Under the pieces are notes generated by a model that was not told the origin of the DNA, searched no databases, and saw only the letters and a program-made list of their open reading frames with translations. From the NCBI GenBank assembly GCA_025056655.1, contig JANWVL010000148.1, forward strand, positions 1 to 41,455: a stretch of DNA of 41,455 nucleotides, given 5' to 3'. This document shows positions 1 to 9,855 of the stretch, one piece after another. The stretch is from Candidatus Methylacidiphilales bacterium (lineage in GTDB: Bacteria > Verrucomicrobiota > Verrucomicrobiia > Methylacidiphilales > JANWVL01). Position 1 is the stretch's first letter; each line of letters opens with the position of its first letter. Position numbers and translations under genes: made by a program.

Positions 1-119
1 GCCATGCCTATAGTAAACATGAGCTGTATAGAACCTTCGCCGAACTCTTTTATAGCCTTACATCCACTCAAATAAGACGCAGACAGCAAGAGCATCAATT
101 TCCATGGCAACTTCATCAT
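1..119 (-). CDS. Lipoprotein, N-terminal part (runs off left edge)
   Basis: Reading leftward from position 119, 39 codons stay open to the window edge. The protein begins MMKLPWKLMLLLSASYLSGC: a basic start, a hydrophobic core and a lipobox (LSGC, Cys at about residue 20), so it is probably a lipid-anchored exported protein. After the Cys it continues as an amphipathic stretch ending FTIGM. This start resembles the lipobox proteins at 21839-22195 and 36706-37065, which continue into two membrane segments, but the rest of this gene is outside the window. A TATAAT box lies 10 nt upstream, so the mRNA would have almost no leader. ATG at 119 or 116 is possible. Exact function unknown. Confidence 0.6.
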   Translation of the reverse strand, partial: MMKLPWKLMLLLSASYLSGCKAIKEFGEGSIQLMFTIGM

Positions 120-129
120 ACTTGTAATA

Positions 130-135
130 TTATAT
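130..135 (-). promoter_or_regulatory. -10 box (TATAAT) of the left-edge lipoprotein
   Basis: TATAAT on the minus strand, 10 nt before the ATG at 119. This predicts a transcript starting about 3-5 nt before the start codon. Confidence 0.55.
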
Positions 136-322
136 CACATCCCTGGCGAAGCAAAAAAGATACATAAGTCAATAAATTACAATCTAGCTGTTATTGCGCG
201 TATTTATTAAAAAATAAAAACTAATAAATCGAGGCTCAAATAATAATGAATATCAATTTATAGAGCGATGTTGAATATAAAGCAAATCATGTCGGCATAA
301 AGTGTAAGACGTTTTCACAAAA

Positions 323-991
323 TTACGGAAATATTATTTTAATCTCTGATTTATTATTTTTTATCACAATAAACGACAAGTTATCCTCCAAAAATATACT
401 AATCTCATCCTTGTTTTCTTTTGTACAAGTAAAAGACCTCCCTTTTTCGTCTTTATTTAGCGAGACCCTTTCTTTATATTTACAACTCTCAGGTATTGTG
501 ACGCCATCTTTAATTTCAAGTGGAACTGTATACTCTTCTAATTGGATTAATCCTTTATTGCAATCTAAATAAAAAGAAACACTACTATAAAGATCAAAAG
601 GCATCACATATATTTTATCTTCTACATGTATTACATCATAATATACTTCCTTGTTGTTTTTATTCAGCGCGGTTAATTTTTTGTGGCCTTTTAATTTATT
701 ACATAGCTCTGTTTTGTAATTTTTGGGATCATCTATTTGTAAAACAGGGGTTAGCTCAATAGGCTGGGATGTCGGAAAGGTATCGGCAGTTGAACGAATT
801 ATGGCCATGTGTGATTTGGCTACCGGTGTTTGATCATTATTAATAACATCCTGCGATGAAAAGATATCGGCACTTTCCAAATTAAATGCAGAGGATAAAA
901 AAAGTAGTATAGATAAAGTGATAAGAACCACGCAAGATAAAATAGTCAATAAAGCAACATACCTCTTGTACAAAAACTTATTATCGGTCAT
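323..991 (-). CDS. Membrane-anchored extracytoplasmic protein, unknown function
   Basis: A 222-residue protein with a basic N-terminus, one hydrophobic helix (about residues 12-34) and a soluble remainder. This suggests a single-pass protein with its C-terminal domain outside the membrane. The soluble part has four Cys residues (in ELCNKL, LDCNKG, ESCKYK and FTCTKE) that could form disulfides. Its ATG overlaps the TGA of the giant gene upstream (ATGA), and a GAGGTGA Shine-Dalgarno motif precedes it, so it is the last gene of the unit that starts at 8395. I do not recognise the family. Its position suggests a partner or anchor for the giant exported protein. Confidence 0.75.
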   Translation of the reverse strand: MTDNKFLYKRYVALLTILSCVVLITLSILLFLSSAFNLESADIFSSQDVINNDQTPVAKSHMAIIRSTADTFPTSQPIELTPVLQIDDPKNYKTELCNKLKGHKKLTALNKNNKEVYYDVIHVEDKIYVMPFDLYSSVSFYLDCNKGLIQLEEYTVPLEIKDGVTIPESCKYKERVSLNKDEKGRSFTCTKENKDEISIFLEDNLSFIVIKNNKSEIKIIFP

Positions 992-3900
992 GCACTTTCA
1001 CCTCGATGACTTTACCGTTTTGGCTATTTACATTCATTATACTATTCATTATACCATTATGAACTGCCCAAGTAAGTCGCATTCTGTACTGGCTTGGCGC
1101 TTGATACCCGCCATAAGGTATTGCTTCTATAGTCCATATAGAATTTAAATCTATATATGATTGGCTTGATATGTGAATATTAAACATCACCTCTCTATCT
1201 ATAGCACTACTAGCCCATTCGTATAAGTATACACGTTCTCTGCATCCCTGATGACATCGGAGCGTAATCAGAGTGGGCGCTTCTGTAAACATGCTAATAC
1301 TATAAGTATAAGTCACTGGTGTCGAAGATATAGGTCTTGTAAGCACAAATTTTGTCCAATCTTTATGACTACCTGCGTATAAAACCAGGTTCTTTGTTTT
1401 TACTGTGTCCATAGCTAACGTACTGGCCTGGCTAAAATTATTGTCCGGTTCATACTGATCATGGTATTCACATGTATGACAAATAAGAGGTAAGTATGCT
1501 AGCCAAGGCTTAGCTTCAGTTGGTAATGAAAACCATACGTTATCTATATCATGAGCATATCCCATCAAATCATAATATGTAAGTTGCATGATCAAACGAA
1601 GCGGATATCCATTTGGATGAGTAAGCAACAAAGATGGAACTTGTATTTGATCTGAAATATAAGTGCTACCTGTAATAATGATTGTGGGCGTATTCTTCCA
1701 GTTGCCAATAGGCGGATATAGCATAGATACATTTTGCGGCCTATACCATACCTGAACTGGGATTGCAGTACTGAATGGATAATCGATATGAATAGTAATT
1801 GGTGCAGTTGTGTTATACCTGACAAAAGGTTGCTGAATTACTGCCGATAAAGTTAATACTTTGCGTGGATCTATCCCTTGAATATGCCACGGTTCTCCTC
1901 CCTCTGCATCTGTGTAATATATACAACCCAAATCGCTGCACAGACGTATCGTCCATGTTACAAGCTCACCTCCTCCAATAGTGCGAATTGCAGATAGCGT
2001 ATGAGGTGAAGAGTGCTGACATATATTGCGATAGCAAAGCCGAGTATGATGGATAAAGGTGCCATGTGAGGCAGTCATTATCCAGGATAAATTTAGTGAT
2101 CCGGACGGCACATTTTGCCAATTAATCGGAGACAACCGAGAGATATATGGATATGGAGGGTTCGGTGTAGGTAAACCGGATAGCGCCTTGCCGAAATAAA
2201 CGGAATGCGATGGTTGGACTGCAGTTAAAACAACTGATTCAGGAGTCGTAGCTGAAAATCCATGTGGTGTCTGTGAAGAAACTGTATAAACACCATGTGG
2301 AAGACATCCAAAATGATAAGCAAAATTAGTTCTATTTTGCAAACCATTACTTGTTGTTACTAATACGGATAATGGTAAAGGCTTATCAAAACCATAGACA
2401 AATACGCCGTTATTGAGCGTATCTGAATATACGATGCCGCCGATTGCAGAATATCCGCTAGGACAGCTGTGGAAAATTGGTATATCTAAGCGTATCCCGT
2501 GGCTGTGATCCGATAGCCATAATGGCATCGGCATTGGAATCAAAGTTTGCTCAGGCCCTGATAAATTTACCATTATTGTGAAATAATTCCCATGAGACAA
2601 AGGAAGCAGTAAAGCGTAATACCCGTCATTTCCGCTGGTAGTTGTAATAATATTTCCGATCGGATCCGTTACTGTAATTATGCGCGATAACGGCATATCT
2701 GTGGTGGCGTCATAGATCCACTCACCTGGGTTTATTTGTCCATCTTGATCCGCATAGACAAAACCGTAAATCCATTTGAAACCGGATGGGGGTGTTGTGC
2801 AATGGATAAGACCTTGGCAAGTAGCGAACCCAAAATGATGTGTATTAGAATTTGAGCTATTGATTGTGAAGCTAATAGGATTTTGTGTTGTCGGCCAGCC
2901 GAAGCCAGAAGGAATTGGTGAACTTATTATCACAGTAGTCGAGACAGGTGCAGTTAAAATATATCCGCCGTAAAGATTGGTTGTATATATTTGATTACCC
3001 CAAATAGTATGACCTATGAGGGGGGTATCTACTGGTGGATTGTAGTATCCATCAGCGTTTAGGTCTGCAAATGCTGTACCTCTTATGATTCCATAACTAG
3101 TAGATGTCGAAAGCGCGTAGAACAATAATTCATAGACATGTCCTGATCTAATCTCATCAAGCAGAATATGAGGACGATCAACGACAATGTATTCATCAGT
3201 CAAATATGAGATATAAATCAGAGCACTTTTCTTTTCATTTTCATCCAAAAATTCTACGTAAAACTCTGCCCATCCATCTTCATCAGTAATCCTAGTTTGT
3301 GCAGGTGATATCATAGAAACTGGTACACCAGTAATAACAGTATGAGTGTCTAAGGCTAAAACCTTTGCCTTAATCAGTGCATAATGTGAGTTGTTTATGT
3401 TACTATGTATACTTGGAGCTTGAGCGACTAGCGTACTACCTGAGTAAAGCAATGCGTTATGATAATGCATAATATGCGGTGAATTTGTTATTCCCATCGT
3501 CCAAGTAATATAAACGGTCTCTGATGGAATAATTTGGCCTGTCCAGATTAATTCTTTAGTAGAAAATTGATAGCTTAAAATATCCTTTGATGCAGCATGT
3601 TGGCCGGGTAGATAATGAGCATGAGTTGCCAGTGGTGATCTTAACACTAAGACAGGCGAGGTAATTAATCCGGTATTCGTAATTCTTATGAAATAGGTAA
3701 TCGCACTGGTGGATATCTTCGCTTCTTTATGTAAGATTAGGCCGTAATTACCCTTTATGATGGTATGGGCAAATGCATTTAGTGCTGTTGAACTTCCTAT
3801 GTGTGTGGCGGTAATATAATTGAAGACTTCGGTAGGTGTGCCAGGTGCTTTAGCAGTGATCACAAATGAAATAACTTGATTAGGAGATAAGTGACCGGTC

Positions 3901-6900
3901 CAAGTTGCACTATTTGAAAGAATATTTAACCCTCCAGTTGCAGATAAAAATGTAATACTCGAAGGAGCTACGTCGCTAATTGTTATACCTGGCACGTTGA
4001 ATCCTGAATTATTTTTGATTGTGATAACGTAACTGTAAACATCATTTACGTTCACCTGAGACGGGATGGACTGCTTGATGAGCTGCACAGAATTTAATGG
4101 CGATAAAACATTAAGGTACGCACAACGTTGTGTTACTTGATGTCCATCATCTATGTCCGCACAGTTAGTGAGTATCCCGTGACCAGATGTGATAGTGGCA
4201 TTCAACGTCATTACTCGTCTGCTATGGGGTGGTACTTCTGCGGTTGCTGTCAGTGTCCCGGAAGAAAATAAATATGAAATACCAGCTTCTGCGTTTATCG
4301 TATTCAATAACATTGTAGGAGGGATGACATCCGTGATTCGCACAAATGTAGTTATTCCGATGTGATTACTCAAAACGATAGTAAACGTCACGGGTGAACC
4401 AATCAATGTGGTTGTAGGGGTCACAGTTTTTACGCTTGATGATAGATTGGGTATTATAAAATTCGCAGATGCGTTTAACTCGAATTCTGGGACACTATTA
4501 TTTTCAGAAACGATCAGAGCATCTATATTTACACTCGTAGCAGTATTTGTAGTTGCCGTGAATACTAAGATCTGTTGTTGGTTTGTTTCTAAGGGTATAC
4601 CTAACCATGCAATTCCACCCGGGGGCATTACAATGGAGCCGCCAGTTGCAGATATACCAAGCAAGGATAGATAGGATGGTATGGGGATCTGCACGAATGT
4701 TGTCACTGGTGATGTCCCCGTATTGGAAAGTGTGAGTGTCCATTTTACGCCACGACCTACGATCTGATGAAGAGGTGTGGCCGAGAATGTACTATTTTGC
4801 AACGCGGGTGCACTTTTAATAGTAACTCCATCTGAGAACACTGGCTCAGAACCTTTACCATCTGTGTATACTGCGATGACTTCAGCAAAATATCGTTCAT
4901 CGTTAATCAAGTAGCCGAGTATATCTGGGTAACATATTTCTACCTCATAAGAAGTTGCAAAAGTATCCGTGATCATTTTATATTGATTCAACATAGGGGC
5001 ACCGTAAGCATCGCGCAACATCAGGTTGTAGTGAGAAATAGACTTTGAAGTCAGTGGGCGTTGCCAAGAAGCCTGATAACATAACCGCGATGACTGAATA
5101 TCAATATCGGAAAGGCCGATGCCATCCTTAAAGTTACGTGGAGAGGGGTAATCGAAACGATCAACGAAATGTAGGCCGAAAAGATCGCCGTTTTGAGTGA
5201 GGGCATAGATTTCAGCAATGCCGTCACGATCCAAATCTGCTATGGCTATACGTGCCAAGGCGCTGAATAGTGGATATGAATACAACAAGTCAATCGTCTT
5301 CGGAATAGTGGCGTTAACTCTAAAAACATATATTAAGCCGTTAGCGCCTGCGCTGACAATAATCTTATTGTTGTTTGTCGTGGATATAATCACACTTTGT
5401 ACTACAGGCCGAAATCCACCGATTGCAGCGCATCCAGGGATCTGACGAATATGGTCAGCATCACTTCTTCTTATGATATTAGGCCTTTCCGGATAGCTAT
5501 ATATACAGTATCCGTTCTCGATCAGGAGAGCATAGCCGATATCAAAAGCGATATCACGAACTATTCGTATCCCTTCGGGGGATGAGTCTTGATCTATACG
5601 ATAAAGAATAAACCCAAATTCAGATGGGACGATAATTTCACCAAGATGTCCGGCGGCTGAGTTGAAGAATAAATCACCAACCGCTAGATCATAATTTCGT
5701 ATATCATGATCGTAGCGTGAAACAGTCGCAGTAAATGCTGTTTGTATGTTAGCGATGTTAAAATCTATAGCAGATACAGTAGGGGCATCTCTGCGATATA
5801 CTTGGATTATTCTATTTTTATTTGCCCCTGGATATGGATCAACGATGAAATCTGTATTATATGAAAATAAAACATTGGGGTGGCCTGATGTGAATATGTC
5901 AGATCCGGTTAATCCGTTAAGGACGGCAAAATAAGGATGAGGCAGGCCGATACGAATGAGATCAGGGATACCATCGCCACTCCAATCGTGAAGCGGGGAA
6001 TACAAGATGGTGTTTGCGCCTATTCTTGATCGCCACAACAGAGATCCACTACTGCTGAAAGCGAACATGTTCAGGGCGTCTGGTGATAAAGTAAAGTTTG
6101 AGTAAGCATTAGGAAAACCTACGACAAGACGATTTCCTTTAATATGAGCAAGAGGAATGACATTTAGTCCGTATGTGCTGCTATAAGGGTATATTAAAAG
6201 AGAAGAGGAGGTCGGTGATAGATTTACAAGGTGTAGAAGAGATAGACCGCTATGATGTGGATTATGTTCTGTGGCAAGATATTCCAAGCGTCCATCTGCG
6301 TTCAGATCGGAAATGCTGAAGTATGGTTGCCCTCCTATGTGGTAGTAATATTTCTGTGGTGAATTCAGGAGATTAGCATGGGTCACGCTGATAAAGCCAA
6401 AGGGATGAAGAACAAACGCGTCTGATATGACGCGATTATATAAACTATTAACCGCATATATTGGGGCATTATATGCCAGTGTCTTTTCATAATGTTGCCA
6501 CTCTTCGTCTGTAATGGCATCAACAACACGATTCCCATCAATCAGTGTATGATATCTTCCTGAAAAGGCAGCGAGATGGTGGTTGATTGTGATTGTTTTT
6601 GTTTGCGTGAAAACAAAAGAGCCGTGATAACCGATCTCATATATCACGGCTTGCTTACCGGTAGAAATCACCTTGGTCAGCGCAATCACGGGATTAGTCT
6701 GACCGCTGACACGGATAGGGAACAAGCTGGCTGATTGTGTTGGCGTGGCGTAATCATGTAGTACATCGATATATTCATTCGCATTAAATGGCATCACTTG
6801 TATCAGGCTGGATCCACTCAGATGATATGCCCCTCGTCTTGTGTCAGCGCAGAAAAAGAGTAACCCTGGCCTTCCAGGCCAAAGTAAATAATAGGGAGCG

Positions 6901-8105
6901 CTTCCATGAACGCGTATGAATTCCATAACAACATGGTCGGGGCATAATCTATTTAAAGCAGCGTTGCTCATGTCTGCATCGGGAATCACCTGTGCCCATG
7001 TTGGTGAACCATTCGTTGCATATAACCCTGTATATAGGGTACCGGCAGAGTCTTTGAAAGTAACAAGGATGTCACCGATGCCGTCGGCGTTTAGGTCTGG
7101 TGTACCTAAGGATAAACTCGCACCTACTATTTCACCTGTGACGGGGAGGGAATGTATTAATGTGTGACTTAGCGGTGCAAGGTTAATTACATATAATAAA
7201 AATGGTGATGGCTTAGCTACGGGGGAAAGGGCAATAGCATCGTGAGTCGAACTTACTTTGATAACAGCAATAATAGGCGGGCCGTACAGCCCGCTGATAT
7301 TATAAATATTCGGCGTAGCCGACAAATTAGATAAGGGCAATAAAGCAATGCCGGAAGGATGAACTGCATCTGAACTGAGAGCAAATACTAAGTGAGGTGT
7401 GCCACTAACTGAAGCTCTAAGCGGGGGTCCTACGATTAAACGGTTGAAATTGACGACATGTGAGTTCAAAGTGCGATCTGGATTAAATTCCACGATGGGG
7501 TATTCTGAGGCATAAACAGAACCTTGATATATTTCGCAGTGGTTATCTCCGTCAAAATCAGTAACAAATACGCTACGAATTTCTGTTACATGGGGCGATT
7601 TGTAATTATATCTCGCCTCTATCTTTCCGTTGTGAATGCCGATGAAGAAGACATCGAGAGTGTTATTTTGGACTGAAACAGCCGCGATTACAGGATCGCC
7701 GTTGTCCCAGCATCTCCCTATGTTAGCTATTTCTGTAATTGGCTTGAGGATGGGCGATCGCCAGAGAACATCGCCAGTATTTATATCATAACGAATGATT
7801 CGATCTTGTGTCGCAAGGATAACAGATTTGTAAACATCATCTTCGTAAATATATGCCCTAGGGAAGTTAGAAAAAGCATTTGGGTATACCCATTTTTTAG
7901 TTAGCTTAAAATTATTGAAATTGGCAGGAATTTTTGGTGCGGCAGGCTGAACCGCCATATTATTAGAGTTCAGATGATCGTATCTGGGGTACCACCATTC
8001 TGATGGAGAGGGAGTATAAGGAATTGGCGATGACGCGAACGCGCCGGTAGCAGTTAAAAATATAAATAATAAACTTATCGCGATTTTAACTTTCACAGGT
8101 ATCAT
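981..8105 (-). CDS. Giant exported multidomain adhesin-like protein (FG-GAP, DUF11 and SdrD/CNA-B-like modules)
   Basis: A 2374-residue exported protein with a signal peptide (residues 1 to about 25, ending ATGAFA-SS). Residues of about 50-990 look like beta-propeller or FG-GAP/VCBS repeats, with Ca-binding-type loops such as DFDGDNHCE (about 182), DLNADGIGD (about 340), DLNADGRLE (about 605), DWSGDGIPD (about 708) and DLDRDGIAE (about 957). A fibronectin-III-like segment follows (about 995-1095), then four DUF11-like modules (about 1105-1570), an Ig-like piece, and three SdrD/CNA-B-like modules (about 1672-1980, e.g. GTAFADLNADGYY). The C-terminus has WLAYLPLI followed by DQYEPDNNFSQA and a PPC-like beta domain, a pattern I associate with exported Chloroflexota proteins. 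I see no sortase motif or C-terminal membrane helix. It is translated from an ATGA overlap with the 97-residue gene upstream and has a GGAGG site. Probable role: surface or matrix protein, by domain content only. Confidence 0.85.
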   Translation of the reverse strand: MIPVKVKIAISLLFIFLTATGAFASSPIPYTPSPSEWWYPRYDHLNSNNMAVQPAAPKIPANFNNFKLTKKWVYPNAFSNFPRAYIYEDDVYKSVILATQDRIIRYDINTGDVLWRSPILKPITEIANIGRCWDNGDPVIAAVSVQNNTLDVFFIGIHNGKIEARYNYKSPHVTEIRSVFVTDFDGDNHCEIYQGSVYASEYPIVEFNPDRTLNSHVVNFNRLIVGPPLRASVSGTPHLVFALSSDAVHPSGIALLPLSNLSATPNIYNISGLYGPPIIAVIKVSSTHDAIALSPVAKPSPFLLYVINLAPLSHTLIHSLPVTGEIVGASLSLGTPDLNADGIGDILVTFKDSAGTLYTGLYATNGSPTWAQVIPDADMSNAALNRLCPDHVVMEFIRVHGSAPYYLLWPGRPGLLFFCADTRRGAYHLSGSSLIQVMPFNANEYIDVLHDYATPTQSASLFPIRVSGQTNPVIALTKVISTGKQAVIYEIGYHGSFVFTQTKTITINHHLAAFSGRYHTLIDGNRVVDAITDEEWQHYEKTLAYNAPIYAVNSLYNRVISDAFVLHPFGFISVTHANLLNSPQKYYYHIGGQPYFSISDLNADGRLEYLATEHNPHHSGLSLLHLVNLSPTSSSLLIYPYSSTYGLNVIPLAHIKGNRLVVGFPNAYSNFTLSPDALNMFAFSSSGSLLWRSRIGANTILYSPLHDWSGDGIPDLIRIGLPHPYFAVLNGLTGSDIFTSGHPNVLFSYNTDFIVDPYPGANKNRIIQVYRRDAPTVSAIDFNIANIQTAFTATVSRYDHDIRNYDLAVGDLFFNSAAGHLGEIIVPSEFGFILYRIDQDSSPEGIRIVRDIAFDIGYALLIENGYCIYSYPERPNIIRRSDADHIRQIPGCAAIGGFRPVVQSVIISTTNNNKIIVSAGANGLIYVFRVNATIPKTIDLLYSYPLFSALARIAIADLDRDGIAEIYALTQNGDLFGLHFVDRFDYPSPRNFKDGIGLSDIDIQSSRLCYQASWQRPLTSKSISHYNLMLRDAYGAPMLNQYKMITDTFATSYEVEICYPDILGYLINDERYFAEVIAVYTDGKGSEPVFSDGVTIKSAPALQNSTFSATPLHQIVGRGVKWTLTLSNTGTSPVTTFVQIPIPSYLSLLGISATGGSIVMPPGGIAWLGIPLETNQQQILVFTATTNTATSVNIDALIVSENNSVPEFELNASANFIIPNLSSSVKTVTPTTTLIGSPVTFTIVLSNHIGITTFVRITDVIPPTMLLNTINAEAGISYLFSSGTLTATAEVPPHSRRVMTLNATITSGHGILTNCADIDDGHQVTQRCAYLNVLSPLNSVQLIKQSIPSQVNVNDVYSYVITIKNNSGFNVPGITISDVAPSSITFLSATGGLNILSNSATWTGHLSPNQVISFVITAKAPGTPTEVFNYITATHIGSSTALNAFAHTIIKGNYGLILHKEAKISTSAITYFIRITNTGLITSPVLVLRSPLATHAHYLPGQHAASKDILSYQFSTKELIWTGQIIPSETVYITWTMGITNSPHIMHYHNALLYSGSTLVAQAPSIHSNINNSHYALIKAKVLALDTHTVITGVPVSMISPAQTRITDEDGWAEFYVEFLDENEKKSALIYISYLTDEYIVVDRPHILLDEIRSGHVYELLFYALSTSTSYGIIRGTAFADLNADGYYNPPVDTPLIGHTIWGNQIYTTNLYGGYILTAPVSTTVIISSPIPSGFGWPTTQNPISFTINSSNSNTHHFGFATCQGLIHCTTPPSGFKWIYGFVYADQDGQINPGEWIYDATTDMPLSRIITVTDPIGNIITTTSGNDGYYALLLPLSHGNYFTIMVNLSGPEQTLIPMPMPLWLSDHSHGIRLDIPIFHSCPSGYSAIGGIVYSDTLNNGVFVYGFDKPLPLSVLVTTSNGLQNRTNFAYHFGCLPHGVYTVSSQTPHGFSATTPESVVLTAVQPSHSVYFGKALSGLPTPNPPYPYISRLSPINWQNVPSGSLNLSWIMTASHGTFIHHTRLCYRNICQHSSPHTLSAIRTIGGGELVTWTIRLCSDLGCIYYTDAEGGEPWHIQGIDPRKVLTLSAVIQQPFVRYNTTAPITIHIDYPFSTAIPVQVWYRPQNVSMLYPPIGNWKNTPTIIITGSTYISDQIQVPSLLLTHPNGYPLRLIMQLTYYDLMGYAHDIDNVWFSLPTEAKPWLAYLPLICHTCEYHDQYEPDNNFSQASTLAMDTVKTKNLVLYAGSHKDWTKFVLTRPISSTPVTYTYSISMFTEAPTLITLRCHQGCRERVYLYEWASSAIDREVMFNIHISSQSYIDLNSIWTIEAIPYGGYQAPSQYRMRLTWAVHNGIMNSIMNVNSQNGKVIEVKVHDR

Positions 8106-8395
8106 CTATTTTCCTCCACTACAACAACCGCGTCCCATTTGAATTCTTCGATAATTTGTCGTTGCTGCGGGTTAAAACGTGAGGTTGATTGAATCACTAC
8201 GCGAATAATTCGCCCATTATGATCTATTGTCCAACCCGTTTTACGAGCGAACTTAAGTTTAGTTGGTGTTAAATGGGCCTTACGATTTTGCTCAGTCTGA
8301 TTAGGGCGATCATTTTGGGCCCATGCGTTTGCTGGTGATAATATTGAAGAGAGTAAAGATGATAAAAATAGGCACATGAGGATTAATTTTCTCAT
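8102..8395 (-). CDS. Small exported protein, first gene of the giant-protein operon
   Basis: A 97-residue protein with a clear signal peptide (MRKLILMCLFLSSLLSSILS, likely cut after ANAWA). The mature part of about 70 residues is Arg/Lys/Gln-rich in its first half and ends in a predicted strand (DAVVVVEEN). No known family is recognised. Its stop overlaps the start of the giant gene. A TAAAAT -10 box lies exactly 6 nt before the ATG, predicting a leaderless mRNA. It may be a secreted accessory or chaperone for the giant protein, but that rests on context only. Confidence 0.75.
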   Translation of the reverse strand: MRKLILMCLFLSSLLSSILSPANAWAQNDRPNQTEQNRKAHLTPTKLKFARKTGWTIDHNGRIIRVVIQSTSRFNPQQRQIIEEFKWDAVVVVEENR

Positions 8396-8401
8396 GGGCG
8401 T

Positions 8402-8407
8402 ATTTTA
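8402..8407 (-). promoter_or_regulatory. -10 box (TAAAAT) of the giant-protein operon
   Basis: TAAAAT on the minus strand with a 6-nt gap to the ATG at 8395. Transcription would start at or next to the A of the start codon. Confidence 0.55.
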
Positions 8408-8486
8408 TCACTCCATATATAAACATAACAAGAAAGATATGCGACATAATATATAAATTATTCGCTATTCGTGATGTATAAATAAT

Positions 8487-9119
8487 TTACTCTTCGTATA
8501 AAAATTGATAGACGGATCTCCTATTTTCATATATTGTTTCGTCGAAAATAATGCCATGATGAATTGCTAATTTTATATTGCGTGTGATAGGAAAGAGGCT
8601 ATATCCCCAGATATCCTCTTTGAAATCATAATCGCAGTTTATATCAACAACATCATTAAACACTTTCCGATTAATTATATACTCAGAGTTACTGCGGCTC
8701 AAATGACAAGTAACCAAAATATTTGTCAAGGGATCATTCGTTTGTAATTTATAATGATAACGGCCTTCTTTATAAACCATGAAAAGACCTTTTGCCTCGA
8801 AGACGGTGCCTGAAATAGATCTATAAGAAAAAATGGATAGATTATCTTGCTCATTACAGACAAGAAAGAAAGCCTCATCACCATTATATATGGTAACAGC
8901 CCCACTTTTTATTTCATAAGCTACTCGCTTATGAATTGACTCTTTATTTCTATCCCCGTGAGATAAGACCAAGATAGACCGTGTTTTGTCCTGAGGAAAG
9001 TATTGCATTAAATCACTACATCTTTCTTTTTTATGAAATGAAGCGCATGATGATAGAGCGAGAGTACATGATAAATATATAGAGATTACAAGTACGGTTA
9101 TCTTATCTCTTATCAACAT
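8487..9119 (-). CDS. Lipoprotein, unknown function
   Basis: A 210-residue protein starting with a lipoprotein signal: a hydrophobic core and the lipobox LSSC (Cys at about residue 25), so it is probably tethered to the membrane. The mature part is mixed alpha/beta with several Cys residues (ERCSD, LVCNE, VTCHL, INCDY), compatible with disulfides outside the cell. The ATG lies inside the 3' end of the upstream lipoprotein gene (17-base overlap), so translation is coupled. It is the last gene of the unit starting at 11725. No family recognised. Confidence 0.75.
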   Translation of the reverse strand: MLIRDKITVLVISIYLSCTLALSSCASFHKKERCSDLMQYFPQDKTRSILVLSHGDRNKESIHKRVAYEIKSGAVTIYNGDEAFFLVCNEQDNLSIFSYRSISGTVFEAKGLFMVYKEGRYHYKLQTNDPLTNILVTCHLSRSNSEYIINRKVFNDVVDINCDYDFKEDIWGYSLFPITRNIKLAIHHGIIFDETIYENRRSVYQFLYEE

Positions 9120-9855
9120 AATTGACGTAACTCTTGGCTATACCTTCGAAGTTTCTGGGATATCCATCAGGACGTGATTCTATGAAAACGACACTGACAA
9201 CTGTACTATGCAAGGCATTTTTAGTCTTTGCGACATAAGTCAAACATAAAATAGAATGATACAACCCATTATTTTTATCTTTTAGGATAGTATAAAAGTA
9301 AACACTTTCATTCCCCTTTATCTCTCCGCCCTTTTCTTTAATATACCCTCTATCTATGAATATTTCTATTAATTTATCATGCAAGCCGGATATCACTTTT
9401 TCATCTCGATTGATATTGCTGATACTATTGACTATATAACTTAATGTAGCGCTAATTTCTTTCTTCTTGTCCAGTGATATCTGGACTGTATTATATCTCA
9501 ATTTTCGAGCTATAGCATTCGGAGGGTAGTATAAATCGGCGCCTAATAAAGTAAACGATTTCCATTCTTTCATTTGCATATTAGACGACCAGTGAGAAAG
9601 AATGTCCTTAGCATTATTGTCATCATTATCTTTTATTGAGATATAGGGGGTTGGAGAGACAGATGGTGTTTGTTGAGCTTGAGTAGGAGTTGGTGTGAGT
9701 GTTGTTTTGGGCTTCTTGACCAATTTAGGTGTTGCCTGGATATTTGCAGAATCTGCAAAAGGATCTTCTACTTGTCTCGGGTTAACACATCCACACAGGA
9801 TCGTGGCATATATAGATGCGATAATAGTCAAATTTCGTAGGATAAAGCTATCCAT
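9103..9855 (-). CDS. Lipoprotein with Pro/Thr linker
   Basis: A 250-residue protein. The signal ends in the lipobox LCGC (Cys at about residue 23). A Thr/Pro-rich spacer follows (about residues 43-72, e.g. TLTPTPTQAQQTPSVSPTP), then a globular domain of about 175 residues. This is the layout of a surface lipoprotein holding a domain away from the membrane. The start overlaps the upstream gene by 28 bases and has a GTGAGGT motif just before the ATG. The same kind of Pro/Thr linker occurs in the neighbour at 9828-11270, which suggests both act in one envelope structure. No known domain recognised. Confidence 0.75.
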   Translation of the reverse strand: MDSFILRNLTIIASIYATILCGCVNPRQVEDPFADSANIQATPKLVKKPKTTLTPTPTQAQQTPSVSPTPYISIKDNDDNNAKDILSHWSSNMQMKEWKSFTLLGADLYYPPNAIARKLRYNTVQISLDKKKEISATLSYIVNSISNINRDEKVISGLHDKLIEIFIDRGYIKEKGGEIKGNESVYFYTILKDKNNGLYHSILCLTYVAKTKNALHSTVVSVVFIESRPDGYPRNFEGIAKSYVNYVDKR

